Source of the DNA: an uncultured Eubacteriales bacterium
GTDB taxonomy: Bacteria; Bacillota_A; Clostridia; Oscillospirales; Oscillospiraceae
NCBI GenBank assembly: GCA_900319835.1
Contig: ONPY01000028.1
Coordinates: forward strand, 1-25,659
Direction of reading: 5' to 3'
DNA: 25,659 nt
Below, piece after piece: positions 6,489-14,399 of this stretch. The notes under the pieces are model-generated. The model was given only the letters and a program-made list of their open reading frames with translations. It did no database searches and was not told the origin of the DNA. The translations under genes were made by a program, and so were the position numbers. Position 1 is the first letter of the stretch. Every line of letters begins with the position of its first letter.

Positions 6489-7502
6489 TCAGCCCTCCCA
6501 TGCCGTGATGGTATCGTACACGGTCTCCGCGATCAGCCGGTGGCCGACGGCGTTGAGATGCCCTCTGGCCGGGGCTGTGTTGGAAAAGCCGCTGGGCAGA
6601 AGGTGCTGCTCGCTGTAGGCGCGCATGTAGACGTCGGTGAGATCCAGAAAGCGGACGCCGTTTTCCGCGCAGAGAGCCTGAAAGGCGGCCAGCTGCTCGG
6701 GCCTGGTGATCGTATAGAGACTGCCGTCGTCCGCGATGCCCACGGCGGGATTGAAGACGATCACGGCCTGAACGCCGTGCGCCGCGCTCTCCAGGCCGAT
6801 ATGGCCGATGAAAGCGGCGAGGGTCGCCTCATAGCGCTCCTGTGAGGCGGCGTCGACGGCACCGGCGGAAGCCTCCTCCGGATCCCCGCCGAAGGCCAGT
6901 GTGTTCTTGAAATACTTGGTGTACAAAAGACGCAGGAGGGGCACGCGCTGCAGCAGGCCCACCAGACCGCCGGTGTAGGAGGGGATGTCGGCAAGACTAC
7001 CGTCCAGCGCGCCCTCCATGTCGGCGGGGGTCAGATCCAGCGAGGCGGTCTCCAGCAGCACATACTGCGCCGGCACATAGGTGTCCAGCGCTGAGCCCAG
7101 ATGCTTGACGCAGTAGGGCAGGGTGTGCCCGGCGGTGCCGATGCTGTAGACGTATTTCTTCCCGTCAAACAGCCGGTTGAGAACGGCCGCCGTGCTCTTG
7201 TCCTGTGCCACGTTAAAGGCCTCCATGTGGGACGAGCCCATCAGCAGCACGTCGATCTGCTCACCGGGGGTGTAGTCGCGGAGATTGTTGAAGCCGTCGT
7301 TGTTGGTCTTCCCCAGGGCAAAGCCCTCGGTAAAGCGGCTGTAGAAGCGCCCAGCCTCCCAGCGGTACTCCGTGGACCCGGTGGGGTTTGCGTAGTGGAC
7401 GGGGACGTTGGAGTAGAAAAAGCAGAACAGACTCAGCAGCAGAAACGCGAGACAGCCTGCGACGGCAGCTTTGCCGAGCCATAGAAAGAAGCGTTTTGTC
7501 AT
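6489..7502 (-). CDS. Membrane-anchored SGNH/DltD-like acyltransferase partner (337 aa)
   Basis: One N-terminal membrane helix (about residues 8-30) followed by an extracytoplasmic SGNH-hydrolase-like domain. The nucleophile block is LLMGSSHMEAF (Ser90/Ser91) and the C-terminal histidine block is GHLNAVGH (His315). The aspartate normally three residues before that histidine is replaced by Ala312, so the triad may be a dyad or take its acid from elsewhere. Such proteins accept acyl groups from a neighbouring MBOAT protein and place them on the glycan. The ATG has AGGA 8 nt upstream. The paired layout with the MBOAT gene supports the role; the exact substrate is unknown. Confidence 0.8.
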   Translation of the reverse strand: MTKRFFLWLGKAAVAGCLAFLLLSLFCFFYSNVPVHYANPTGSTEYRWEAGRFYSRFTEGFALGKTNNDGFNNLRDYTPGEQIDVLLMGSSHMEAFNVAQDKSTAAVLNRLFDGKKYVYSIGTAGHTLPYCVKHLGSALDTYVPAQYVLLETASLDLTPADMEGALDGSLADIPSYTGGLVGLLQRVPLLRLLYTKYFKNTLAFGGDPEEASAGAVDAASQERYEATLAAFIGHIGLESAAHGVQAVIVFNPAVGIADDGSLYTITRPEQLAAFQALCAENGVRFLDLTDVYMRAYSEQHLLPSGFSNTAPARGHLNAVGHRLIAETVYDTITAWEG

Positions 7503-7525
7503 GGCAAACTTCCTAAAGATGATTA

Positions 7526-8641
7526 TCAGTGCAGGGAGCAGAAGAGCCGTGCCTTGCCGTAATCGCCAGCGGCGACGGCGCTTTCCAGAGCACGCCAGGC
7601 AGGGCGGCCGGTGGAAAAACCGGAGAGCTCACCCAGCAGCTCGCGGAAAACAGCAAACTCCGCCCGGCGAACCTCGTCTCCCAGACGCTCCGTGCGGTGC
7701 ATCGTCAGCACCAGCATGTTCAGCAGGTACTCGTAATAGCGCGCATCGGCGACAAGCCCCAGTGTCTGCCGATCCCGAAACAGGGAGAGCGTGATCCACA
7801 GAGAGTCAATGCTCTTGGGGCGCACCAGGTTTTTGTGGCTTGTGTTGGCCGCATGGACGCGGTAATACAGCATCTGCCGGTTCAGCCCCAGGCTTTTGCC
7901 GCCGCTCTGCTCCAAAAGGGGGTAGACCAGCTGGGCAAGGACGCTGTCTTCAAAGAGGTAGCCGGCGGGAAAGCCCAACCGAGTGAAGAGACGGGCGCGG
8001 AACAGCTTGCCGTGGGGAAAGCCGGTGCAGTCGCGTGGGGACATGGGGCCCTCGGGATGGGAGAAGACCCGCATGGGACGGCCCTCGGCGTCCACGGTGG
8101 TGTAGGCGCACTCGACCAGATCCGCGTCCTCCTCGCGTGCAAGGCGGATGGCGGGCTCGAGACAGCCGGGAACCAGGGCGTCGTCCGCGTCCAGAAAGAG
8201 CACATACTCGGCCCGGCAGCATTCCAGCGCGCGGTTTCGCGCGGCGGCGGCCCCGGCGTTTTCCTGGCGGATCACCTCCAGCCCCCGTTCCCGCCAGGCG
8301 TCGAGAATGGCGGGACTGCCATCGACAGAGCCGTCGTCGACGGCTACGACTTGCAGGGGATAGGAGCACGCCTGAGAAAAAACGGAGTCCAGGCATCCCT
8401 CCAGCCAGGCCTCGGCGTTGTAAACGGGGATGATGACGCACAGCGTATATTCGGTCTTGTTGAAGGCAAGGGGTTTATCCCGCAGCGCCGAACGACCTTC
8501 GTCCGAGCTGACGCTTGCCAGATAGGCCATGGCCTCTTCTCGCGTGGGCAGGGGCGTTTTGTCGGAACAGAGAGGGGAGAGCAGCTTCACGGCGGCGTCC
8601 CCGCAGCCGAGCTTTCGGAGCGCTTTTGCGGCATTGCTCAT
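7526..8641 (-). CDS. Family 2 glycosyltransferase with N-terminal extension (371 aa)
   Basis: A cytoplasmic GT-A inverting glycosyltransferase. CVIIPVYNAEAWLEGCLDSV (68-87) starts the nucleotide-binding domain, VVAVDDGSVDGS (98-109) follows, and FLDADD (149-154) carries the metal-binding DXD. About 65 residues precede the GT2 domain, which is longer than usual, and the last ~150 residues are helical and unassigned. It would add one sugar to the lipid-linked glycan; donor and acceptor cannot be told. Its ATG overlaps the stop of the upstream acyltransferase in an ATGA junction, which implies translational coupling. Confidence 0.88.
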   Translation of the reverse strand: MSNAAKALRKLGCGDAAVKLLSPLCSDKTPLPTREEAMAYLASVSSDEGRSALRDKPLAFNKTEYTLCVIIPVYNAEAWLEGCLDSVFSQACSYPLQVVAVDDGSVDGSPAILDAWRERGLEVIRQENAGAAAARNRALECCRAEYVLFLDADDALVPGCLEPAIRLAREEDADLVECAYTTVDAEGRPMRVFSHPEGPMSPRDCTGFPHGKLFRARLFTRLGFPAGYLFEDSVLAQLVYPLLEQSGGKSLGLNRQMLYYRVHAANTSHKNLVRPKSIDSLWITLSLFRDRQTLGLVADARYYEYLLNMLVLTMHRTERLGDEVRRAEFAVFRELLGELSGFSTGRPAWRALESAVAAGDYGKARLFCSLH

Positions 8642-9264
8642 GGCAGCTCCCTTTCCGCGGCGCCGCTCCGATCCCGCACGCCCTTGTTCCAGCTTTCGGT
8701 GCCGTGATCGCTGATCTTCCGCGCCGGAACGCCGGCGATGGCGATGTTGGGTTCGGTGAAGTCCTTGTTGACCACGGCGTTTGCGCCGACGGCGATCCCG
8801 TCGGCAATGTGAACGCCGCCGAGGATCACGGCGCCGAAGCCGACGATGACGTTGTCACCCAAAGTGGGGACCCCGTCGTCCGTGCCGCCGGCGACCACGC
8901 CGGTGTTGAAGTGAAAGCAGCAGTTCTCCCCGACGGTGACATGGCCGTTCATCAGAATGGGGCCCAGGTGCATGATATGCAGCCCCCTGCCGCAGCAGTT
9001 GAGGGCCACGTGCAGCTCATAGCGGTTCTGCAGCCGCCGCAGGCGCAGCTTCCAGAGCAGTGCGCGCAGGCGGTGACCGGCGTTGATGTGGTATTCGGTG
9101 GTGCGCAGGAGGATCATGTGTCGGCGCAGAATCGCGCCCTGGTTGGCGTTGAACAGATTCAGCAGATCCTGCAGGGGGCCGAGATCCTCATAGGGCTGAA
9201 GCTCCACGGAGAGCCAGTCCTTCAGCTGCGCCTTTGTGCGGATGCGTTTTTCCTCAGGTAACAT
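8638..9264 (-). CDS. Serine-acetyltransferase-like hexapeptide acyltransferase, copy 2 (208 aa)
   Basis: A left-handed beta-helix acyltransferase like the CysE-related proteins of capsule clusters. An N-terminal helical part (1-90) precedes hexapeptide repeats: GRGLHIMHLGPILMNGHVTV carries the likely catalytic histidine, then VTVGENCCFHFNTGV, LGDNVIVGFGAVILGG and the closing IAIAGVPARKI (roughly 100-190). It closely resembles the next gene upstream over the whole length, from the MLxE(E/D)xRI(R/K)T start to the AGVPA(R/K)KI end, so the two arose by tandem duplication. It has an extra ~15-residue polar tail. AGGAGG lies 6 nt before the ATG and the start overlaps the upstream copy by 11 nt. In this setting it more likely acetylates a sugar than serine. 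Confidence 0.88.
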   Translation of the reverse strand: MLPEEKRIRTKAQLKDWLSVELQPYEDLGPLQDLLNLFNANQGAILRRHMILLRTTEYHINAGHRLRALLWKLRLRRLQNRYELHVALNCCGRGLHIMHLGPILMNGHVTVGENCCFHFNTGVVAGGTDDGVPTLGDNVIVGFGAVILGGVHIADGIAVGANAVVNKDFTEPNIAIAGVPARKISDHGTESWNKGVRDRSGAAERELP

Positions 9265-9847
9265 CGGCGTCCTCCTCTTTGCGCTGCTCCGGGCCGCGGA
9301 TCTTTTTGGCGGGAACGCCCGCCACGGTGATGCCGGGCTCCGGAAAGCTCTTGGTCACCACGGCGCCCGCGCCCACGGTGACGCCGTCGGCAAGGGTGAT
9401 GCCGCCGATCAGCGTACAGCCGATCCCCAGGGTCACATGGTCGCCCACGGTAGGGGCGAGGTTGTCCGTGTCATCCCCGATGACGTTGACATTTGGCAGA
9501 ATGCGGCAGTATTCGCCGATGGTGACGTTGCCGTTCATGCACACGGGGAACAGGTGATAGATGTGCAGACCCTTGCCGCAGGTGTTGAGCGGGATGTGAA
9601 GAGCATAGCGATTCTGCAGGCGCATGAGCCGGGCCTCATACAGGGCGGCCAGAACGCGTCTGCCGGTATTGCGGTAATATTCCGTCTTCCGCAGCAGCAC
9701 CGCGTGCCGCCGCAGAATGGCCCCCTCGCTGATCTGCAGCAGGTAGGGGAGAATCCGGCGGGCGGAGAGGGGATAGCGGGCACACTCGATGGCCAGGGTC
9801 TCCCTCAGCTGCGCGCGGGTTTTGATTCTTCTGTCTTCGCTGAGCAT
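9254..9847 (-). CDS. Serine-acetyltransferase-like hexapeptide acyltransferase, copy 1 (197 aa)
   Basis: Same family and architecture as its downstream neighbour: helical N-terminal part, then a hexapeptide beta-helix with GKGLHIYHLFPVCMNGNVTI (catalytic histidine region), VGDHVTLGIGCTLIGG and ITVAGVPAKKI. The central loop differs between copies (VIGDDTDNLAP here, VAGGTDDGVP in the other), which could mark a change of acceptor. GGGAGG lies 7 nt upstream of the ATG. The gene follows the flippase by about 20 nt in the operon. Two near-equivalent acyltransferases side by side suggest that two sugars or two positions are acylated, but that is inference. Confidence 0.88.
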   Translation of the reverse strand: MLSEDRRIKTRAQLRETLAIECARYPLSARRILPYLLQISEGAILRRHAVLLRKTEYYRNTGRRVLAALYEARLMRLQNRYALHIPLNTCGKGLHIYHLFPVCMNGNVTIGEYCRILPNVNVIGDDTDNLAPTVGDHVTLGIGCTLIGGITLADGVTVGAGAVVTKSFPEPGITVAGVPAKKIRGPEQRKEEDADVT

Positions 9848-9867
9848 GAACGCGCCTCCCGTCGTGA

Positions 9868-11322
9868 TCAGTTCCCGGCGGCCCGACGGTGCAGCAGGCC
9901 GCGTAGAGTGTTGAGAAGATAGGTCAGGTTCTCGTTTTTCAGCCCCAGATTGAAAAGCGCATAGACCGCGCCGCCGAGCAGTACCTGCGCGGCGAGCTTC
10001 ACGGCCAGCGGCAGGGCGAGCCGTCCCAGCGCGTAGACCGCGGCGGCCATAAGCAGGGCGGATACGCCGGACTTCCAGACATCCCGCAGCTGATCGCCCA
10101 TTCCGTAGCCGATCAGCTTCCGGACGGGCAGCAGGGTGACAAAGGCGTCCAGCCAGGCCGAGATCAGAAAGCCCGCGGCGATGGCCCTGACAGAGCGGAA
10201 GCCAAGCACGCTCACGGCAAGGACAATCAGCATCAGCGCCCTCCGCAAAACCTCCTGCCGGGCGTAGAGATCGCTCCGGCCCATGGCCTTGACCAGAATC
10301 AGGTTGGTGCTGGTCAAGGGGACCTGGGCCTCACCGAGACTCAGCAGTACCACAAAGGGCACGGCGGGCAGCCACTTGTCCGTCAGCAGCAGGCGCACCA
10401 TGGGCTCGGCCACGGCGGCCATGCCCAGCATGACGGGAAAGATGAGAAAGGCGCCCATGGCTTTGGCGCGGCGGAACATGGCCGACACCTGCGCGGGGTT
10501 ATCCTGCGTACGCGCCATGGCGGGGAACATGACCGACTGCACGGCTGAATCCAGATTGAGGGAGACCGTGCTGGCGAAGGTCTGGCCCCGGTTGTAGTAG
10601 CCCAGATCGGCGGTGGTGAAGCGCCGCCCGATGATCAGGGGCCGGATGTTGTTGTAAATGCTCGTGATCAGGGAGGCCGCCAGCATCCGGATGCCAAAGC
10701 CGTAGAGTCGCCTGGCGCTGTCCCGGGAGAAGCGGCTTTTCGGCAGCCAGCGCAGCACCAAAAACATGGCAGCGCAGGAGCAGACCACCTGGGAAAAATA
10801 ATAGGCGGTCAGCGCCCAGACGCCGGCGCCGCGCCAGGCCAGCAGCAGACCGAGAGAGCCCGCCGCGACCGTGGCCGCGAGACTGCAGAACATCATTTCC
10901 CGAAAGCGCATGTCCCGCTGCAGCTGGGCCACTTGGATGGAGTTGAAGGAGCTGAAGAGCAGGGAGAAGATGTAGACGCGCAGCGGCAGCGCCATTTCGG
11001 GGGATTTGTAGAAGCGGGCGATGAGGGGGGCCAGAAACTGCATGGCCGCGATGACCGCGCCGGAGAGCACCAGCGTGATGTAAAAGACCGTGGAATAATC
11101 CCGGTTATCACACTCCCGGCTCTGTACCAGGGCAGTGTTGAGCCCGCCCTCGACCAGCGTCAGGGAGAGATCGGCGCAGATCGTGAGGATGACAACCTGG
11201 CCAAAGACCTCGGGCGCAATGAGTCTGGCCAGCAGAATGCTGATGACCATGCCGACGCCCTTGACCGCAAAGCGCTCTGTGAATTTATAAAACAGGGATT
11301 TGATGATTTTGTTCTTGTCCAT
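9868..11322 (-). CDS. wzx: Wzx-type polysaccharide flippase, MOP superfamily (484 aa)
   Basis: A polytopic inner-membrane protein with about 14 hydrophobic segments. It opens with KSLFYKFTERFAVKGVGMVI and LLARLIAPEVFGQV, the pattern of the WzxC/TuaB-like branch of oligosaccharide flippases, and has RPLIIGRRFTTADLGYYNRG mid-protein (about 225-250), a conserved block of that branch. It would move the completed undecaprenyl-linked repeat unit across the membrane. GGGAGGG lies 6 nt before the ATG. No Wzy polymerase accompanies it in this window. Confidence 0.92.
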   Translation of the reverse strand: MDKNKIIKSLFYKFTERFAVKGVGMVISILLARLIAPEVFGQVVILTICADLSLTLVEGGLNTALVQSRECDNRDYSTVFYITLVLSGAVIAAMQFLAPLIARFYKSPEMALPLRVYIFSLLFSSFNSIQVAQLQRDMRFREMMFCSLAATVAAGSLGLLLAWRGAGVWALTAYYFSQVVCSCAAMFLVLRWLPKSRFSRDSARRLYGFGIRMLAASLITSIYNNIRPLIIGRRFTTADLGYYNRGQTFASTVSLNLDSAVQSVMFPAMARTQDNPAQVSAMFRRAKAMGAFLIFPVMLGMAAVAEPMVRLLLTDKWLPAVPFVVLLSLGEAQVPLTSTNLILVKAMGRSDLYARQEVLRRALMLIVLAVSVLGFRSVRAIAAGFLISAWLDAFVTLLPVRKLIGYGMGDQLRDVWKSGVSALLMAAAVYALGRLALPLAVKLAAQVLLGGAVYALFNLGLKNENLTYLLNTLRGLLHRRAAGN

Positions 11323-11341
11323 GCCTGGCCCTCCCGGCCGA

Positions 11342-12391
11342 TCAGCCGGTTTTATAGATGTGCGAGCAGAGCAGATTCAGACTGCCGAACCAGCCCCGCC
11401 GAAGCAGAAACACGCAGCAGCGGTTGAGAAAACGCCGCACACCGGAAGAGGCGGGGCGCACGCCCGGACAGGGCGGAAGCCGCCGATAGCCGTCGCGGAG
11501 AAAGGTCTGAAAATAACCGCTCTCCCGGCAGCTCTGCAGGGCGGCGCGCCGGCTGCTGCGGCCGGAACAGAAACGGCAGATCCGTTTGAGCTCCGTGACA
11601 AGGTTGTCCAGCTGGTGGTTCCGCAGACGGTCATAGTCCTCCCCGCGGAACAGATCCAGGCGTTCCAGCAGGCCGAGCACCTCCTGGTTGACCGTGTCGT
11701 CCGCCTGATAGCCGTCGTAACAGATCGTATGGGTGATGCTGCTGTCGTTGGCGCGGTAGACATACAGCTCGTCCGGCAGAAAATAAAAACTGCGGGCGTT
11801 TTCCAGAATCTCCACGGACTGCAGGCGGTCTTCCCCGCGGCTGATGTGGAAAAAGCCGCTGAAATCCCGCCCGTCAAAGCAGGAGGCGCGGACGCATTTG
11901 CGGCAGAGAGAGTTGAAGGAGTCGTCGTTGAGCAGGATGTTCAGCACGTCCCGCTTGTCGGTATGGAGCCTGCCGCAGATCTCTGGGGGACAGACGATGT
12001 GCTCCACCCAACCCGGCCGCTTCCAGCGGATGCCGTAGATCACGCAGTCGGCCCCGCTCTCCCGAATCGCCTTTTCGAGGATTTCCAGCGTGTCCGGGAC
12101 GATGGAGTCGTCCGAATCCAGAAAGACGCAGTAGTCCCCGGTAAAGCGTGCGACCGCATAGCGCCGGGCCGAGATGAGGCCGCCGTTTGCCTTGTGGAAC
12201 ACCCGGATGCGTGCGTCCTTCGCGGCGTATTCGTCGCAGATGGCGCCGCTTTCGTCGGTGGAGCCGTCGTCCACCAGCAGCAGCTCAAAGTTTTGGTAAC
12301 TCTGCCCGAGCACGGAATCCACGCACTCCCGCAGATAGGGGGCGACATTGTAGACCGGCACCAGAACGGAGAAGAGAAGGGGCGTTGTCAT
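11342..12391 (-). CDS. Family 2 glycosyltransferase (349 aa)
   Basis: A GT-A fold transferase beginning directly with LLFSVLVPVYNVAPYLRECV (5-24), then LLLVDDGSTDESG (37-49), the acceptor-side block ANGGLISARRYAV, and FLDSDD (90-95) carrying the DXD motif. The C-terminal ~120 residues contain several cysteines and basic residues (about 290-330) without an identified domain. The ATG overlaps the stop of the TupA-like gene (ATGA junction). It is of the EpsJ/CpsJ type; the sugar is unknown. Confidence 0.9.
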   Translation of the reverse strand: MTTPLLFSVLVPVYNVAPYLRECVDSVLGQSYQNFELLLVDDGSTDESGAICDEYAAKDARIRVFHKANGGLISARRYAVARFTGDYCVFLDSDDSIVPDTLEILEKAIRESGADCVIYGIRWKRPGWVEHIVCPPEICGRLHTDKRDVLNILLNDDSFNSLCRKCVRASCFDGRDFSGFFHISRGEDRLQSVEILENARSFYFLPDELYVYRANDSSITHTICYDGYQADDTVNQEVLGLLERLDLFRGEDYDRLRNHQLDNLVTELKRICRFCSGRSSRRAALQSCRESGYFQTFLRDGYRRLPPCPGVRPASSGVRRFLNRCCVFLLRRGWFGSLNLLCSHIYKTG

Positions 12392-13302
12392 GGCTGCTCC
12401 TCGTCACAGGGGAGGTGAATCCAAGAGCCCATGATGTCGTTCCACTCGGGCGGAGTAATAGATTGAAAACCGCTGTTATGATACATGGTAAATTCTCCAA
12501 AATAGGGTCTGCCGTTGACACAATAGAAATCCATCCTTACATGGGGAATCCCCTCGGACAGGCGCTTAGCGAGCTGCTTCATCTCCTCAAAACACACGGG
12601 CTTTAGGTATCCGTTTTCAGAGGGCTCATCCTTCATCTTAAAGGGGAGACGCTTGAAATCCATATCATAGAAATCTGTGCGGGGGTGTTTGTTCTGGTCG
12701 TTGGAAACATACAATACCCGGGGGACGCCATCAAAGCAGAAAAATTTGTAGTCCAGCAGTTCAACGGTCAGATCGTCCTTTAAGAACGCCTCTGCGAGCA
12801 CTCTCGGCTTTACTCCCAGATAAGGCCACTCTCGATTTGTCAGATAATAGTTTCTCTTTAACCTTTTTGCCAGCCTGCTTTTTGCTGCTTTTCGGTCGAG
12901 TTTTGCCTTATCAGTACAAATAACATAGCTGCCGCTGTCGTGGGTACACTTGAGCACAAACTGGTCGGGAAGACTGTTAAAGTCTATATCTTCCACGGAA
13001 TCCCAAGGACCGCCCACTAAAGGAATCAGATACTCTATGCCGACCTTTTCCGCGACATAGCTGCGCACCTCATATTTGTCAACCAATCGGCTGTATAGGG
13101 GATTGTGATCATGAAGTTTGAGCCAGTTGAGTTTTTCATTGAATGTTTTCGGGTGTTCAAAATCCGGCTCAGTTCCAAGTGTGTATCGGAAGACCAGGCG
13201 CAGATATTTCTCGTCCGGCATCTTGTCAAAAAAGCCGAGTCTGGCCAGCAGAAAGAACCAGCCGTGGGGCCTGCCCAAATAGTTACGAATGGCTGCAATC
13301 AT
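12388..13302 (-). CDS. TupA-like ATP-grasp protein (304 aa)
   Basis: Matches the TupA-like ATP-grasp family, named after a teichuronopeptide gene of alkaliphilic Bacillus. Diagnostic blocks are PKTFNEKLNWLKLHDHNPLY (51-70), LVDKYEVRSYVAEKVGIEYL (73-92), FVLKCTHDSGSYVICTDK in the nucleotide-binding lobe, and the C-terminal metal-binding block RPYFGEFTMYHNSGF. ATP-grasp enzymes join a carboxylate to an amine or similar nucleophile; a peptide or amino-acid attachment to the glycan is possible but unproven. The ATG at 13302 has AAAGGAG 8 nt upstream and overlaps the GT4 stop. The DNA is clearly more AT-rich than its neighbours: hand counts give 25/60 G+C at 12841-12900 against 41/60 at 13501-13560, suggesting recent acquisition into the cluster. 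Confidence 0.87.
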   Translation of the reverse strand: MIAAIRNYLGRPHGWFFLLARLGFFDKMPDEKYLRLVFRYTLGTEPDFEHPKTFNEKLNWLKLHDHNPLYSRLVDKYEVRSYVAEKVGIEYLIPLVGGPWDSVEDIDFNSLPDQFVLKCTHDSGSYVICTDKAKLDRKAAKSRLAKRLKRNYYLTNREWPYLGVKPRVLAEAFLKDDLTVELLDYKFFCFDGVPRVLYVSNDQNKHPRTDFYDMDFKRLPFKMKDEPSENGYLKPVCFEEMKQLAKRLSEGIPHVRMDFYCVNGRPYFGEFTMYHNSGFQSITPPEWNDIMGSWIHLPCDEEQP

Positions 13303-14399
13303 GATGTGTGCTCCTTTCCCGCGATCACGCCGGTGACATAGTCTTCCCACTGCCGGAAGATGAGCTCCGGGCGGAAGCTCTCGGCCGTGCGGCGGGCGTT
13401 TTCCGCCAGCGCGGCGCGGAGATCTTTATGTTCCAACAGCCGCCGCATGGCAGCTGCAAGCGCCTGCTCGTCTCCGACGGGGACCAGCAGGCCGTTTTTG
13501 CCGTTTTCCAGAATCTCACCCGGGCCGCCGCAGGGGCAGTCCGTGGAGATGCAGGGCAGCCCCAGGGCCATGGCCTCCAGCAGGGCGTTGGGCATGCCCT
13601 CATAATCCGAGGATAGCACAAAGAGCTTTGCGCCCTTGATGTCCCGGGGCACATTGTCGCTCAGCCCGGGCAGAAGCACCCGGCCCTCCAGCTTCAGCTC
13701 GCGCACCAGCGCCGAGAGCTCTTGCAGCAGCTCGCCCTCTCCGTAGATGATCAGCCGATCCTCCACCTGCCCCAGCGCCGCGTAGGCGCGGATCAGCAGG
13801 GCGTGGTTCTTCTGGGGGTTGAGACGGCCCACGGCCACGATGTCATGGTGCTCCGCCGCGGGGGCCTCCTCAAAGAAGCGCTCGGAGACCTGGTTCATGA
13901 TGACAGCAGATCTGCGCTGAAACACTTCGGGAAACCAGGCCATGGCGTCCCGGGTCTGGAAGACGCAGCCGTCGGCCAGGGGGAGGATGTGCCTGCCCAC
14001 AAAGCCGGACGCCCGCCCGCCGTACTCCCGGTTCGGATCGTTGCGCACGGAGACGATCGTCTTCACCGGCAGCCCACGCGCGGCCAGCACCGCGCGGAAG
14101 TTGGGCTCGGCCATGAAGGAGATCAGCGCCGCCGGGCGAAGCTCCCGCAGCAGTCTGCGCAGCGCGCGGATGCGGCTGAGATTGCGCCGGAGGGCTCCCT
14201 GCCGGAGCTGCTCCTGCTCGATGGAGACACGCTCGACGCCGGGCGGGAGGGGATATTCGTCCTTCGACACGAAGGAGGTGACCAGCACGCTGTGCCAGCC
14301 CGCAGCGGCAAAGCGCCCGGCCAGCTGCACCAGCACCCGCTGGGCGCCGCCCCGGTTGAGGGAGTTGATGTAAAACATCAGGGTTTTCTTCTCGCTCAT
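13299..14399 (-). CDS. Family 4 glycosyltransferase (366 aa)
   Basis: A retaining GT-B transferase. The N-terminal lobe opens MFYINSLNRGGAQRVLVQLA (glycine-rich acceptor loop), the nucleotide lobe has DIVAVGRLNPQKNHALLIRA, and the donor-binding E-x7-E block is SSDYEGMPNALLEAMALGLP followed by CGGPGEIL. It resembles the GalNAc/Gal transferases of PglH/PglJ type, but donor choice cannot be called from this. The ATG overlaps the stop of the upstream GT4 (ATGA). Confidence 0.92.
   Translation of the reverse strand: MSEKKTLMFYINSLNRGGAQRVLVQLAGRFAAAGWHSVLVTSFVSKDEYPLPPGVERVSIEQEQLRQGALRRNLSRIRALRRLLRELRPAALISFMAEPNFRAVLAARGLPVKTIVSVRNDPNREYGGRASGFVGRHILPLADGCVFQTRDAMAWFPEVFQRRSAVIMNQVSERFFEEAPAAEHHDIVAVGRLNPQKNHALLIRAYAALGQVEDRLIIYGEGELLQELSALVRELKLEGRVLLPGLSDNVPRDIKGAKLFVLSSDYEGMPNALLEAMALGLPCISTDCPCGGPGEILENGKNGLLVPVGDEQALAAAMRRLLEHKDLRAALAENARRTAESFRPELIFRQWEDYVTGVIAGKEHTS

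Noticed and set aside
4727..6508. Plus-strand open frame of 593 codons opposite the MBOAT gene
   Set aside because: Low-complexity Gly/Gln/Asp/Glu-rich translation that mirrors a membrane protein; no ribosome site or recognisable fold.
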